Below are positions 16,894-26,496 of a DNA stretch of 64,000 nt, piece by piece. The position numbers and the translations under genes were made by a program. The first letter of the stretch is position 1, and every line of letters begins with the position of its first letter. This DNA comes from Bacteroides_D sp963543925 (GTDB lineage: Bacteria > Bacteroidota > Bacteroidia > Bacteroidales > CAJPTX01), in NCBI GenBank assembly GCA_963543925.1, contig CAUUCP010000001.1, positions 122,542-186,541 on the forward strand, read 5' to 3'. The notes beneath the pieces were generated by a model. It had not been told where the DNA came from. It saw nothing but the letters and a program-made list of their open reading frames with translations, and did no database searches.

Positions 16894-18294
16894 TCAACAA
16901 TTAGACTTTAGGTGCAAAGAAACAATATTTTCTACATGTTTCGTATGAGGGAACATATCCACCGGTTGTATGGCCCGTACGTCATACTTTTCCTTCAAAA
17001 GCGACAAATCCCGAGCCTGAGTCGCGGGATTACAACTTACGTAAACTATCCGCTGCGGGGCAAGTTCTAGTAAAAAAGAAACCACGCGGGGATGCATACC
17101 TGCACGCGGAGGATCTGTAATCAAGACATCAGGGCGTTGATAACGTTCCACAAAAGTCGGGGAAAGAATATCCTGTACATCACCCACTACAAAATCTACA
17201 TTATGAATGCCATTACGCACTGCATTCCGCTGAGCATCTGCTATAGCCTCGGGGATCGTTTCCACACCCACCACACGACGGGCAAAACGAGCAAGATAAA
17301 GCGCAATCGTACCCGTACCCGTATACAGGTCATACACCGTCTCCGTACCACGGAGCTGTGCTAACTCGCGCACGGCATGGTACAACGTCAAGGCCTGACG
17401 AGAATTGGTCTGATAGAAAGATTTAGCACCAATCTCAAACTCTAGATTACCAAGATGTTCCACAAGATAAGACGACCCACGCCACGTCTGGATATCAAGG
17501 TCGTAAAGCATATCATTCCCCTTCTGATTCACTGTCCACAGCAAAGAAGTGATCTGAGGAAAAGTGGTCGCTATGTAATCAAGCAACTCCGCTACCTCTG
17601 GACAAGCCTCTCGCACCACCAACAATACCATGATCTGCCCCGTGGAGGTGATGCGAAGCATCAAATTACGTAGAAGACCCTCCTGCAACTTAGCATCGTA
17701 AAAAGAAAGAGAATGCGCTATGGCATAGGCGCGAATCGCATTCCGAATCTGATTCGATATGGGAGGCTGTAAAAGACAAGATTCGATATCAAGTACCCGA
17801 TCAAACTTCTTAGGAACATGAAAACCTAACGCCTGAGGAAGTGAAGTCTCCTTCTCTACCTCTCCCGTGACCCATCCTCGCGGAGAAAAAGTATACTCCA
17901 ACTTATTACGATACCCAAGCGTAGGCGACGCACCAAGGATAGGACGAGCCGACTCTAGCGAGATACCACCGATATGCTCAAGTTGCGTATACACCTGCTC
18001 CTGCTTCGCTTGCAACTGCAGCGTATAGGGAAGCATCTGCCACTGACATCCACCACATACACCAAAATGCTGACAAGGAGGTGACACGCGAAGCGGCGAA
18101 GGCACTAAAAGCTCACGAACGTAACCTTCCATAAACCTCGCCTTCTTCTTAGTTACTTGGGCACGAACGACATCGCCCGGCACAACACCTTCGAGAAAAA
18201 ATACTCGATCCAAAGCCGAGGCTATAGAACGACCCTCTGCCGCCAACCGATCTACCCGTACCACAAGCTCTGGCAAAGCTCCTCGTCGCGCCAT
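16894..18294 (-). CDS. rlmD: 23S rRNA (uracil-C5)-methyltransferase, RlmD/RumA family
   Basis: A 466-residue SAM-dependent methyltransferase for 5-methyluridine in 23S rRNA. An N-terminal TRAM-like beta domain (about 10-65) is followed by the iron-sulfur cysteines Cys74, Cys80 and Cys83 (CQHFGVCGGC), with a fourth Cys further on in DIESCLL. The C-terminal domain has DLYTGTGTIALYLA for SAM binding and TDPPRAGMHP plus YVSCNPATQARDL with the catalytic cysteine. The family includes enzymes for U1939 and U747; which position is modified cannot be told here. A -7 box lies 28 bp upstream. Confidence 0.92.
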   Translation of the reverse strand: MARRGALPELVVRVDRLAAEGRSIASALDRVFFLEGVVPGDVVRAQVTKKKARFMEGYVRELLVPSPLRVSPPCQHFGVCGGCQWQMLPYTLQLQAKQEQVYTQLEHIGGISLESARPILGASPTLGYRNKLEYTFSPRGWVTGEVEKETSLPQALGFHVPKKFDRVLDIESCLLQPPISNQIRNAIRAYAIAHSLSFYDAKLQEGLLRNLMLRITSTGQIMVLLVVREACPEVAELLDYIATTFPQITSLLWTVNQKGNDMLYDLDIQTWRGSSYLVEHLGNLEFEIGAKSFYQTNSRQALTLYHAVRELAQLRGTETVYDLYTGTGTIALYLARFARRVVGVETIPEAIADAQRNAVRNGIHNVDFVVGDVQDILSPTFVERYQRPDVLITDPPRAGMHPRVVSFLLELAPQRIVYVSCNPATQARDLSLLKEKYDVRAIQPVDMFPHTKHVENIVSLHLKSNC

Positions 18295-18322
18295 ACCCTT
18301 CTGTTGCTATTATTCGTAATGA

Positions 18323-18330
18323 CAAAGATA
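18323..18330 (-). promoter_or_regulatory. Putative rlmD promoter, -7 box TATCTTTG
   Basis: Reverse-strand TATCTTTG matches TAnnTTTG and lies 28 bp upstream of rlmD. The nearest upstream TTG is 23 bp away, slightly long for a -33 element. Confidence 0.45.
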
Positions 18331-18580
18331 AGAAAGAAAAAGGAGTCTTCCTACAATATCCGAAAAGAATGGAAAACTAAAGATTATACAAGAATCCAAT
18401 AAAAGAAAAACGCTCCAGTTAGAAAAAACGTTACCTTGAAATACTGTCGACCGACTCTGTCAAAGAAAGAGAGAACTAGAAGAATGTAAGGGAGAGAAAT
18501 GCTACAATGCAACACGACCCCTTCGTTCATATCCCACCTCCACCATCCATCACGTAAAGGTAGCACCTTTTCCCCATTTC

Positions 18581-18625
18581 AAAAAGAGAATCGCAAGAGA
18601 CTCCATCTCAAGTCCCTTGCGACTC
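18581..18625 (-). terminator. glyA intrinsic terminator
   Basis: On the reverse strand a 15-bp stem (GAGTCGCAAGGGACT paired with AGTCTCTTGCGATTC, 13 Watson-Crick and 2 G-U pairs) encloses an 8-base loop and is followed by TCTTTTT. It begins 53 bp after the glyA stop. Confidence 0.8.
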
Positions 18626-18677
18626 CTATTCTTTACACTCTCAGGAGTTTAGTACATAACTCCCAGCTACTTACTAT

Positions 18678-19958
18678 CTACCATGCATAGAGGGGACACC
18701 CCGCCATCATTGCATTGACCTCGTTGCGGACATTCAGAAGTTCTGCCTCACTATCGATGTTCGAAAGAACACGATCGATCAGATCCACTACGCGGGTCAT
18801 ATCCTCTTCCTTCAAACCACGTGTGGTGATAGCGGGAGTACCCACACGAATCCCAGAGGTCTGGAATGGACTACGACTGTCAAAAGGTACCATATTCTTG
18901 TTGATGGTAATATCCGCCAACACAAGCGTATTCTCCGCCTTCTTTCCCGTAAGTTCTGGGAACTTCGTACGGAGATCTATCAACATACAGTGATTATCCG
19001 TACCGCCCGAAACAATCTTGTACCCCTTTTCCACAAAACGCTTAGCCATCGCCTGAGCATTGGCACGTACCTGCTCCTGATAGGTTTTGAACTCTGGACT
19101 CAGCGCTTCTCCAAAAGCTACAGCCTTTCCTGCAATCACGTGCTCCAAAGGCCCACCTTGAATACCTGGGAAAACGGCACTATTCACAATAGCCGACATT
19201 TTTTTGATAACACCCTTAGGAGTCAATTCTCCCCACGGATTATCAAAGTCCTTCCCTATCAATATCATACCACCACGAGGACCACGCAAAGTCTTATGCG
19301 TCGTGGTCGTAACGATATGCGCATACTTGGTCGGGTTCTCTAGCAAACCTGCTGCTATCATCCCCGCAGGGTGTGCCATATCTATCATCAACAAAGCACC
19401 CACCTTATCCGCTATCTCGCGCATCCGCTTGTAATCCCATTCACGACTATAAGCCGAAGCACCACCCACGATGAGCTTCGGATGATGCTTCTTTGCCTGC
19501 TCCTCCATCTCGTCATAGTCCACACGTCCCGTATCTTCGCGTACTCGATAAGAAGTCGCATTAAACCACTTCCCAGAGACATTCACTGGAGAACCATGGG
19601 AAAGATGACCGCCATGGGAAAGATCCAATCCCAAAAAAGTATCGCCTGGCTTTAGCACTGCCATAAAAGCCGCCATATTCGCCTGCGCGCCAGAGTGAGG
19701 CTGTACGTTGGCAAATTCGCAATCATAGAGCTGACATGCACGGTCAATAGCCAATTGCTCTACCTTGTCAACCACTTGGCAACCACCATAGTAACGGGCG
19801 CCTGGGTAGCCCTCGGCATACTTATTGGTTAACACTGAACCCATAGCGGCAAGAACCTGCTCGCTCACAAAGTTCTCAGAAGCAATAAGCTCGATCCCGT
19901 GCGACTGGCGGGAATGCTCCTCATGGATCAGAGAAAAGATCTCGGTGTCTCGTTTCAT
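18678..19958 (-). CDS. glyA: Serine hydroxymethyltransferase
   Basis: PLP enzyme converting serine and tetrahydrofolate to glycine and methylene-THF, the main one-carbon source. The 426-residue sequence has the N-terminal HSRQSHGIELIASENF, YAEGYPGARYYGGC, the aldimine-forming segment TTTTHKTLRGPRGG containing the PLP lysine, and the C-terminal RVGTPAITTRG. Length matches bacterial GlyA. It follows the PurF-like gene by 46 bp on the same strand, so folate one-carbon units and purine synthesis are neighbours. A strong hairpin terminator lies 53 bp downstream. Confidence 0.96.
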   Translation of the reverse strand: MKRDTEIFSLIHEEHSRQSHGIELIASENFVSEQVLAAMGSVLTNKYAEGYPGARYYGGCQVVDKVEQLAIDRACQLYDCEFANVQPHSGAQANMAAFMAVLKPGDTFLGLDLSHGGHLSHGSPVNVSGKWFNATSYRVREDTGRVDYDEMEEQAKKHHPKLIVGGASAYSREWDYKRMREIADKVGALLMIDMAHPAGMIAAGLLENPTKYAHIVTTTTHKTLRGPRGGMILIGKDFDNPWGELTPKGVIKKMSAIVNSAVFPGIQGGPLEHVIAGKAVAFGEALSPEFKTYQEQVRANAQAMAKRFVEKGYKIVSGGTDNHCMLIDLRTKFPELTGKKAENTLVLADITINKNMVPFDSRSPFQTSGIRVGTPAITTRGLKEEDMTRVVDLIDRVLSNIDSEAELLNVRNEVNAMMAGCPLYAW

Positions 19959-20004
19959 AGCTACAAAATTTTAGCAACTGGATTCTATCCACTGCGTAAA
20001 GGTA

Positions 20005-21891
20005 CTAATAAGCTCGGGATTTATTCCCCTCGATATAGTTTATATACGCCTGATTCGCAACGCGAGCCCCACCCGGGGTCGGATAAATCCCTGTAAAATA
20101 CCAATCCCCACTGTCATTGGGACAGGCGATATGCAGATTCTCAACAGATTGGAACTCTATATGCACCTCTGCGCGTATATCTGGATGACGGAGCATCTTC
20201 CCCATCTCTAACGACAATTCTTCAGCCGAAAAGGGCGCATAAATACGTCGCACGCAATTCTCTACCTCGCGCTCCTCCCCAGCATTCGCAGATTTTGCTG
20301 CTTGATAAACCTCCGAGATCAAATCCTCCATCCCCCGCTCCTTCAAAAGCTCAATCGCTGCACGAAAAGCAATAAAATCCTCAAGACGCGCCATATCTAT
20401 CCCATAGCAATCAGGATACCGAACCTGCGGTGAACTAGAAACCACCACAATACGACGCGGACCAAGACGATCGAGAATACGAAGAATACTATCACGCAGA
20501 GTAGTCCCGCGTACGATAGAATCATCAATCACCACCAGCGTATCAACCCCCTCCTCCAACGTGCCATAGGTCACGTCATAGACGTGCGGTACTAGGTCTG
20601 CACGTGCCGACTCCTGCGCGATAAAGGTGCGTAACTTTATGTCTTTCACCGCAATCTTTTCTACACGCACGCGATGACGCATAATTTCACGTATACTCAC
20701 CTCATCATGCCCCCCAAGACTGAGCTGTGCTATACGTCGCTCATCCAAGGTCGTCTCTAATCCCTTGATCATCCCATAAAAAGCCGTCTCTGCCGTATTC
20801 GGAATGAAAGAAAAGACGGTATGGTCAAAATCTCCATCAATCGCTCGCTCGATCTGTGGAGAAAGAAGCTCCCCTAACTTGAGACGCTCACGATAAATAT
20901 CCTTATCCGTACCTCTTGAAAAATAAATACGCTCGAAACTACAAGAATGACGTTCCTGAGGCTCACGAACTTGAATATGTTGTAAAGTCCCATTTTTACG
21001 AATCACCAATGCGAAACCCGGCTTGATCTCATGCACATTCTCCAGCCTCACATTCATGACCGTCTGAATCACTGGACGTTCACTTGCTACCACCGTCACC
21101 TCGTCATTATCCATGTAAAACGCTGGACGTATCCCCCACGGATCGCGACACACAAACGCATCCCCATGTCCGATGAGCCCAGCCATAGCATACCCACCAT
21201 CAAAATCCTTGGTAGATTCCGCAATGATTTGGGGAATATCAAGGTGTTGTGCTATAAGCTGACTAATCTCAATATTCGGATGCCCTGCATCTTTATATTT
21301 GCGAAAGAGCTGTTGATTAAAATCATCCAAAAAATGCCCAAATTTCTCCAATACAGTCACCGTATCCGACAGATCCTGTGGGTGTTGTCCCAAAGAGATG
21401 AGTAGATTAAAGAGCTCCTTCGTATTGGTCAGATTGAAATTCCCCGCCATCACCAGCGTACGCGACTTCCAGTTGTTGGCGCGGATTTGTGGGTGGACAT
21501 AGTTTATACTCCCACCACCATAAGTCCCATAACGCAAATGACCGAGAAAAAGCTCGCCTGCAAACGGAAGCGCTTGTTTAGCCCACACGGGATCGTTCAG
21601 CTGCTCCCGAGAAAGACCTCGCATCGGTTCGTAAACCTCTGCAAAAACCCCCTTAATAGGAGCTGAAGTATTATTACGTGCTCGATCAATATAACGCAAC
21701 CCTGGAGGCATGTCAAACTTGATCGTCGCGATACCTGCGCCATCCTGTCCGCGATTATGCTGCTTCTCCATCAGGAGATACATCTTTTGTAGACCATACA
21801 GCCACGATCCATACTTTTGCTGATAGTAGGACAAAGGCTGCTTCAAGCGCAACAAGGCGATACCACACTCGTGTTGGATAGAATCACTCAT
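20005..21891 (-). CDS. Amidophosphoribosyltransferase-like enzyme (PurF family, long form)
   Basis: A 628-residue PurF-type protein with an N-terminal Ntn glutaminase followed by a phosphoribosyltransferase domain. After a short leader MSDSIQHE comes Cys9 in ECGIALLRL, the expected processed nucleophile. KQHNRGQDGAGIA, LFLGHLRYGT and RPAFYMDNDE are glutaminase landmarks, and LVVIDDSIVRGTTLRDS is the PRPP-binding loop. It is about 120 residues longer than E. coli PurF, a version common in Bacteroidales. It overlaps the transketolase C-subunit gene by 4 bp and precedes glyA. First committed step of purine synthesis is the likely role; some genomes also have a standard PurF, so a side role is possible. 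Confidence 0.85.
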   Translation of the reverse strand: MSDSIQHECGIALLRLKQPLSYYQQKYGSWLYGLQKMYLLMEKQHNRGQDGAGIATIKFDMPPGLRYIDRARNNTSAPIKGVFAEVYEPMRGLSREQLNDPVWAKQALPFAGELFLGHLRYGTYGGGSINYVHPQIRANNWKSRTLVMAGNFNLTNTKELFNLLISLGQHPQDLSDTVTVLEKFGHFLDDFNQQLFRKYKDAGHPNIEISQLIAQHLDIPQIIAESTKDFDGGYAMAGLIGHGDAFVCRDPWGIRPAFYMDNDEVTVVASERPVIQTVMNVRLENVHEIKPGFALVIRKNGTLQHIQVREPQERHSCSFERIYFSRGTDKDIYRERLKLGELLSPQIERAIDGDFDHTVFSFIPNTAETAFYGMIKGLETTLDERRIAQLSLGGHDEVSIREIMRHRVRVEKIAVKDIKLRTFIAQESARADLVPHVYDVTYGTLEEGVDTLVVIDDSIVRGTTLRDSILRILDRLGPRRIVVVSSSPQVRYPDCYGIDMARLEDFIAFRAAIELLKERGMEDLISEVYQAAKSANAGEEREVENCVRRIYAPFSAEELSLEMGKMLRHPDIRAEVHIEFQSVENLHIACPNDSGDWYFTGIYPTPGGARVANQAYINYIEGNKSRAY

Positions 21892-22874
21892 CGGTTCAGG
21901 TTTATCAGATAGGTGCTGTTCTCATCAATCTCCTTCATCACACGCGCCACAACCCGTGCGGGGGACAAACCATAATAGTCATAAAGCTCAGTCGGAGTAC
22001 CCGACATACCAAAAGACCCCTCTACCCCAAGACGTAACAAACGAGAAGGGTGCGGAGCACACACACTACTCAATACCTCTGCAACGTACCCTCCAAGACC
22101 TCCTTGGACTTGATGCTCCTCTAGAGTGACCAGAAGGGTGGCGCGCGAAGCTTGTTCACGAATCACCGCGTCTGCCAACCCATCGCCGAGCGTCCGCACA
22201 GCGATCACCGTCGGATGAATCCCATTGTTTTTCAACAATTCAGACACCTCCAGAGCATGCCACACCATGGCACCATGCGCAAAAATAACACAGCCTCCCA
22301 CACCTTCCAACAAAACCTCTGCTCCAGGATGAAAAGTCAACGCGGGAGATGTAAAAAGGGGCACATCATTCCGACCGAAACGGATATAAACTGGTGAATC
22401 AAGGTGTTGTAAATAATAACGCACCGCCGCCTCCGTCTCATGAGCATCCGCTGGTAGCACCACTCGCATACCTGGCAAGGTACGCATGACGGAAATATCC
22501 TCAAGTGCTTGATGCGATCCTCCATCTGGGCCTACAGAAAGACCAGCGTGAGCCCCTGCTATCAAGACATGCGCATCGTTGTAACAAATACTCATACGAA
22601 TCTGATCAAGGGCGCGCGTAGTAGCAAAAGCTGCATAGGTCGCAAAAATAGGCTTCGCCCCCAAAAGCGCAAGCCCTGCGGCAATACTCGCAGCATTCTG
22701 TTCGGCAATACCTACAGAAATATACTGATGGGGGTAGAGTGTGGGAAAATCATGCAAAAAGAGTGAACGCGTGACATCGCACCCAAGAAGCAACACACGT
22801 CCATCCTCAGCTGCCGCTCCCTTTACTGCACGCGCAAAACCTTCGCGCATAGAACGCTTAGCCTCTATCCTCAT
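21888..22874 (-). CDS. Transketolase, C-terminal subunit
   Basis: A 328-residue protein corresponding to the pyrimidine-binding and C-terminal domains of transketolase. ISVGIAEQNAASIAAGLA contains the conserved Glu that activates thiamine diphosphate, followed by PIFATYAAFATTRALDQIR and AGAHAGLSVGPDGGSHQ, with the latter providing substrate phosphate contacts. TLEEHQVQGGLGG opens the C-terminal domain. It overlaps the N-terminal subunit gene by 4 bp, so the two halves should be made together and form one active transketolase of the pentose phosphate pathway. Relation to DXP synthase is excluded by the split layout and partner. Confidence 0.9.
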   Translation of the reverse strand: MRIEAKRSMREGFARAVKGAAAEDGRVLLLGCDVTRSLFLHDFPTLYPHQYISVGIAEQNAASIAAGLALLGAKPIFATYAAFATTRALDQIRMSICYNDAHVLIAGAHAGLSVGPDGGSHQALEDISVMRTLPGMRVVLPADAHETEAAVRYYLQHLDSPVYIRFGRNDVPLFTSPALTFHPGAEVLLEGVGGCVIFAHGAMVWHALEVSELLKNNGIHPTVIAVRTLGDGLADAVIREQASRATLLVTLEEHQVQGGLGGYVAEVLSSVCAPHPSRLLRLGVEGSFGMSGTPTELYDYYGLSPARVVARVMKEIDENSTYLINLNR

Positions 22875-23797
22875 AGTCCAGCTTCTATTTCTAAAGAATC
22901 CATTACGGGCACCAACGTCGGAGCGAATGGAAGAAACTCACCACAGGATTTTACCGCAGAAAAGGAGCGATCCAAAGCCTCTAAGAAACGTCCCCGTTCC
23001 ATTTCCGATGGTACCTTTCCATGCCAAGCACTCTGGTTTGCTATCTCTGGAATCCCGTGTCCCATCTCTGTTTTAGCAAGAAGCACCTTAGGGCTACGTG
23101 CAGTTGAGAAATTTCGCAGCGCTGCGTCAATATCGCGGCAAGAATGTCCATCCACTACCGCAACCTCCCAACCAAAAGCACCCCACTTAGCCGAAAGATC
23201 CCCCAGCGACATCACCTCATCATTCGTACCGTCGAGTTGCTGCCCATTCCAGTCAACGATAGCCACCAAATTGCGTAATCCGTGGTGTGCCGCAAACATG
23301 GCAGCTTCCCAGACCTGCCCCTCTTGCAACTCACCATCCCCCAATAAAACATAAACAGGAAGCTCCTGCTCGATGGGCATACTATTCATGGTCAGAAACT
23401 TAGCTGCACCTGCTGCTATAGAAAGCCCTTGACCCAAAGAACCGCTCCCACAAAAAAGACCATGGAGTGGAAAAATGAACTCTTCGTGAGAAAGCACGGG
23501 ATGCCCCTGCAATCCACTTTTGAAACGACGTAACAAACAAAGGTCGCGCACGCGTAGATCAGTGTTGTTCCCAACACGCGCCATCACCGCGTAAAGAAGA
23601 GGCGCAAGATGACCCACCGAAAGAACAAAAAGATAACGTCCTAAATGACGATGTAAAAACGATCTACCAAAAAGCACAGCCAGAATCTCTGCACTACTCA
23701 AACATCCCCCTAAGTGCCCAGAGCCGGCAACGGAGGTCATCTTCACTACATCCCTGCGCAACTCCCAAGCAAGATCCTCGACATACACCTGCGACAT
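22871..23797 (-). CDS. Transketolase, N-terminal subunit
   Basis: A 308-residue protein carrying the diphosphate-binding domain of a split transketolase. SVAGSGHLGGCLSSAEILAV is the usual opening, FPLHGLFCGSGSLGQGLS holds substrate-contacting residues, and GDGELQEGQVWEAAMFA followed by VDWNGQQLDG is the thiamine diphosphate/Mg2+ motif (GDG...N). MGHGIPEIANQ and WHGKVPS close the domain. It begins 4 bp after the SPOR protein stop and overlaps the C-terminal subunit by 4 bp. Sugar-phosphate interconversion in the non-oxidative pentose phosphate pathway is the expected role. Confidence 0.9.
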   Translation of the reverse strand: MSQVYVEDLAWELRRDVVKMTSVAGSGHLGGCLSSAEILAVLFGRSFLHRHLGRYLFVLSVGHLAPLLYAVMARVGNNTDLRVRDLCLLRRFKSGLQGHPVLSHEEFIFPLHGLFCGSGSLGQGLSIAAGAAKFLTMNSMPIEQELPVYVLLGDGELQEGQVWEAAMFAAHHGLRNLVAIVDWNGQQLDGTNDEVMSLGDLSAKWGAFGWEVAVVDGHSCRDIDAALRNFSTARSPKVLLAKTEMGHGIPEIANQSAWHGKVPSEMERGRFLEALDRSFSAVKSCGEFLPFAPTLVPVMDSLEIEAGL

Positions 23798-23801
23798 TCT
23801 A

Positions 23802-24257
23802 CTAACGAGTTGACGGAAAATTGATCCGTTCTGTTACTACAAAACTTCTCGGAAAAAGTGGCAACAGACGCTGCCGCAACACATAAGCCTCAAAACGCGT
23901 ACGACAGTCTCCAACTGAAACCTTATAGTAAGGGGAGTCAAAGGTCATGTAGGCGCGCAAACCCTCAAACTGAGTAAGAACCTTATCCATAGCTGCCTGA
24001 CTCTGCAACCGCGCATTCTTACCTAAGTCCCGATAAATGCGAACCCGAAAACCATCCATCCCGGGACGCTGCGCATTCCTCGCACGATAATTGGAGAGGG
24101 ACTCGGCCAACTTCCGCGGCTGACGAATCTCAACCTTTCCTGCACCCTCACTCGGCTCTCGAAGCAAGGAATAAATATCTCGCTCCTGTGCTCGAAGCCC
24201 TACCACACCGAATAGACAAAGAAAAAAGAGAAGGAAAATATAGTGTAACGATCGCAT
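23802..24257 (-). CDS. SPOR-domain exported protein
   Basis: A 151-residue protein with a signal peptide (FLLFFLCLFGVVGLRAQ, cleavage near residue 24) and a C-terminal SPOR-like domain over about 68-148: FRVRIYRDLGKNARLQSQ, then YYKVSVGDCRTRFEAYVLRQ, the usual beta-alpha-beta repeats with V-x-VG and FxxRxxA/VxxxRQRL. SPOR domains bind peptidoglycan stripped of stem peptides at division sites, so an envelope or division role is likely. It heads the transketolase genes by 4 bp, an operon link without an obvious functional reason. A good promoter lies upstream. Confidence 0.8.
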   Translation of the reverse strand: MRSLHYIFLLFFLCLFGVVGLRAQERDIYSLLREPSEGAGKVEIRQPRKLAESLSNYRARNAQRPGMDGFRVRIYRDLGKNARLQSQAAMDKVLTQFEGLRAYMTFDSPYYKVSVGDCRTRFEAYVLRQRLLPLFPRSFVVTERINFPSTR

Positions 24258-24281
24258 CTTTTACAGTGACTGCGTGCGCCA

Positions 24282-24312
24282 CAAAGGTATAAAAATAGCA
24301 ACCGTTCTACAA
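24282..24312 (-). promoter_or_regulatory. Promoter of the SPOR/transketolase operon (TTG-N20-TACCTTTG)
   Basis: The reverse strand shows TTG (24312-24310), a 20-bp spacer and TACCTTTG (24289-24282), 24 bp upstream of the SPOR gene start. Confidence 0.6.
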
Positions 24313-24515
24313 CTCTTACTCCTGCATCCTGAGAGATTCTCTCACCACGACCTACCCCAGAGAAGCGACCTACCCTAGAAAAAACAGACTTTGCGCTCTA
24401 CTACTGTATTCTCAAAAACACCCCACCTTACTGCCCCACAAGTCGATAGAAAAAGGAGATACAACAACTTTTCCTCAAAAGGAAAGAACCTCTCACTGTA
24501 AAGCGTTGTAACACT

Positions 24516-26228
24516 TTATGCAATGACAAAATATCCACTAGCTCGATTCAGGGTCTCAGCTTGCTGATTAAGCGCCTCTGCCGAGTGAGCCATTTCATCA
24601 CTGGCCACCGCATTCTGTTGCACAATCTCCGAAAGCTGTTGCAGTGCAGAATTTATCTGCTCCACCCCCAACCGCTGCTCCTGACTCGCCATTGCGATTT
24701 CACTCACCAACTGCGCTGTATGTTTTACATCGGGCAAAACGTCATCCAAAGCCTTAGCCGCCAAATGAGTATCCGTTAACGAACGAGAGGAATAATCCAC
24801 TATCTCCTCCGCAGCCGCGCGACTCCGTTCCGCCAACTTCCGAATCTCCGATGCCACCACAGAAAAGCCACGCCCATGTTCTCCGGCACGAGCAGCCTCC
24901 ACCGCCGCATTCAAAGCTAGGATATTCGTCTGAGCAGCAATCTCTGAAATGATCGAGATCTTCTCCGTTATCGACTGTACCGACTCCAATGAACGCTGCG
25001 AAAGCGTATTCGCCTCGACAATCTTCCCCTCCATAGACTGGGCTATATGCTGGGTCTGCGTCGCATTGTCGGCATTCTGATCAATGTTCGCTGTCATCTC
25101 CTCCATCGCGCTGCTCACCTCCTCGGCACTCGAGGCTTGCGCATTCGTACCCTGCGACACCTTCTGCGAAACCACATTCAAATGCGCACTAGCACTCCCC
25201 ACCTCTCCTGCACCCTGCTTCACATCCCCTATCGCCTGACGTACGTGTTCGGTCATCTCCTCTATCGAACGCGCCAACAGTCCAAACTCATCCGTACGCT
25301 TGAGAAGCTCACGCGAAAGACGTGAATTGAAATTCCCCGTAGCACACAACTGCATCTGCTCGACACCCTGCCGCAAAGCAAAAACAATCGTACGCGCTGT
25401 ATACTGCGACACGGCCACCGAGAATCCTATCACCACCAGCAAAACCGCCACCGTGTAACGGAAAAGCGTTTCATGATCCTCCTTGTACGAGGTAACAAAA
25501 TAACTACTCACCTCGTCTAAGGTCTCCGAACACTGAACACTCTGCGAAGCAAGCTCCTTCTTAAGCACATCAAAGCCCTTGGCAAAGGTCTCCAAATCCT
25601 GTACACTCTGGATAATGTCCCTGATATGCTGTGCAAGCGTAGGCGTAGGAGCTAATGGGATCAATACCGAGAAATTGGAAATCGCCTCCCCCAGTACCGC
25701 AAGATTCCCACGTCCAAAATAGAAATTCACATAGTCATTCCCCTCACACATCCGAACCAAAAACTCAGAGGGTACATTGGAAAACGTCCGAATCTCTTTC
25801 ATCAAGACATCGTAAGCCTCCACCACAGCATCTATCCTAGCACTGCTCTCCCGCAATTGCTCTGGAAAGGTCGCACATAATTGAGAAAACTTCTTCACCT
25901 GCTCCAATCCTCGCTTCACATCTACCTGACCTTGCGTATCACCAATACCCGTGGTCAACTCAGTGGCTAAAGCCAAACGCACCTCTGCACTGTCAAGATA
26001 AATCTTCGTATGTTTGTAATCCTCTGCCTCTTCAGAAACTAAGTAACGGTTTATCTCAATGGTCGCTGCACTCACATCATAGTTCGCAATATCCGCCGAA
26101 TACAGCAAACGTACCACTGCACGAGAATGACGTGACTGTAAGATGGAGAATATACCAAAGGAAAGAGTCAGGAATATAATAATCCCAAAGAACAAATTCA
26201 AGCGAGCGCGAACAGACAGGTGTCTCAT
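24516..26228 (-). CDS. Methyl-accepting chemotaxis protein (MCP 1)
   Basis: A 570-residue membrane receptor. TM1 spans about 11-30, a largely helical periplasmic sensor region 31-255, TM2 about 257-276, and a HAMP-like linker follows (RQGVEQMQLCATGNF to SIEEMTEHV). The cytoplasmic coiled coil has the highly conserved MCP tip ISEIAAQTNILALNAAVEAA (from residue 428), with ARAGEHGRGFSVVASEIRKL after it, where CheA/CheW normally bind. There is no NWETF-type CheR/CheB docking tail; it ends ASGYFVIA. A paralogue of the same size and layout is at 45057-46772. No cheA, cheW, cheR or flagellar gene is in the window, so the output pathway is unknown. Confidence 0.9.
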   Translation of the reverse strand: MRHLSVRARLNLFFGIIIFLTLSFGIFSILQSRHSRAVVRLLYSADIANYDVSAATIEINRYLVSEEAEDYKHTKIYLDSAEVRLALATELTTGIGDTQGQVDVKRGLEQVKKFSQLCATFPEQLRESSARIDAVVEAYDVLMKEIRTFSNVPSEFLVRMCEGNDYVNFYFGRGNLAVLGEAISNFSVLIPLAPTPTLAQHIRDIIQSVQDLETFAKGFDVLKKELASQSVQCSETLDEVSSYFVTSYKEDHETLFRYTVAVLLVVIGFSVAVSQYTARTIVFALRQGVEQMQLCATGNFNSRLSRELLKRTDEFGLLARSIEEMTEHVRQAIGDVKQGAGEVGSASAHLNVVSQKVSQGTNAQASSAEEVSSAMEEMTANIDQNADNATQTQHIAQSMEGKIVEANTLSQRSLESVQSITEKISIISEIAAQTNILALNAAVEAARAGEHGRGFSVVASEIRKLAERSRAAAEEIVDYSSRSLTDTHLAAKALDDVLPDVKHTAQLVSEIAMASQEQRLGVEQINSALQQLSEIVQQNAVASDEMAHSAEALNQQAETLNRASGYFVIA

Positions 26229-26312
26229 GAGAATAAATTTTGTGTACTCCTAGTACCGAACCCTTACCTGTAAAACTTGTTAGCTGTGTCTATGCGGCTT
26301 CATTCTTCGCCA

Positions 26313-26342
26313 CAAATATAGCCAACGTTTTTCCGAAAACAA
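26313..26342 (-). promoter_or_regulatory. MCP 1 promoter (TTG-N19-TATATTTG)
   Basis: Reverse-strand TTG (26342-26340), 19-bp spacer and TATATTTG (26320-26313), 84 bp upstream of the MCP 1 start. The same arrangement is found for MCP 2. Confidence 0.55.
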
Positions 26343-26496
26343 TACCCTTTTCTCACGAAAAGTATCTCCAAATATCAATATTACCTTGTAGGTTTAACGA
26401 AATATCTACATTCCCAAAGGCAAATACATCTATTTTCAATACCATACCAAAGAAAATGTGGGCTCACTTTCCCAAAAGATAGACTTCTCATCGAAC

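Larger units (their letters stand above)
18295..18677. other. Intergenic region between glyA and rlmD
   Basis: This 383-bp stretch holds the glyA terminator at its right end and the rlmD promoter at its left end. A 60-codon open frame on the reverse strand (18566-18384) has no recognisable features and is not called as a gene. I see nothing else structured. Confidence 0.5.

Noticed and set aside
18384..18566. 60-codon reverse-strand frame between glyA and rlmD
   Set aside because: No family resemblance and no promoter or ribosome site; hydrophobic composition follows from a T-rich strand.
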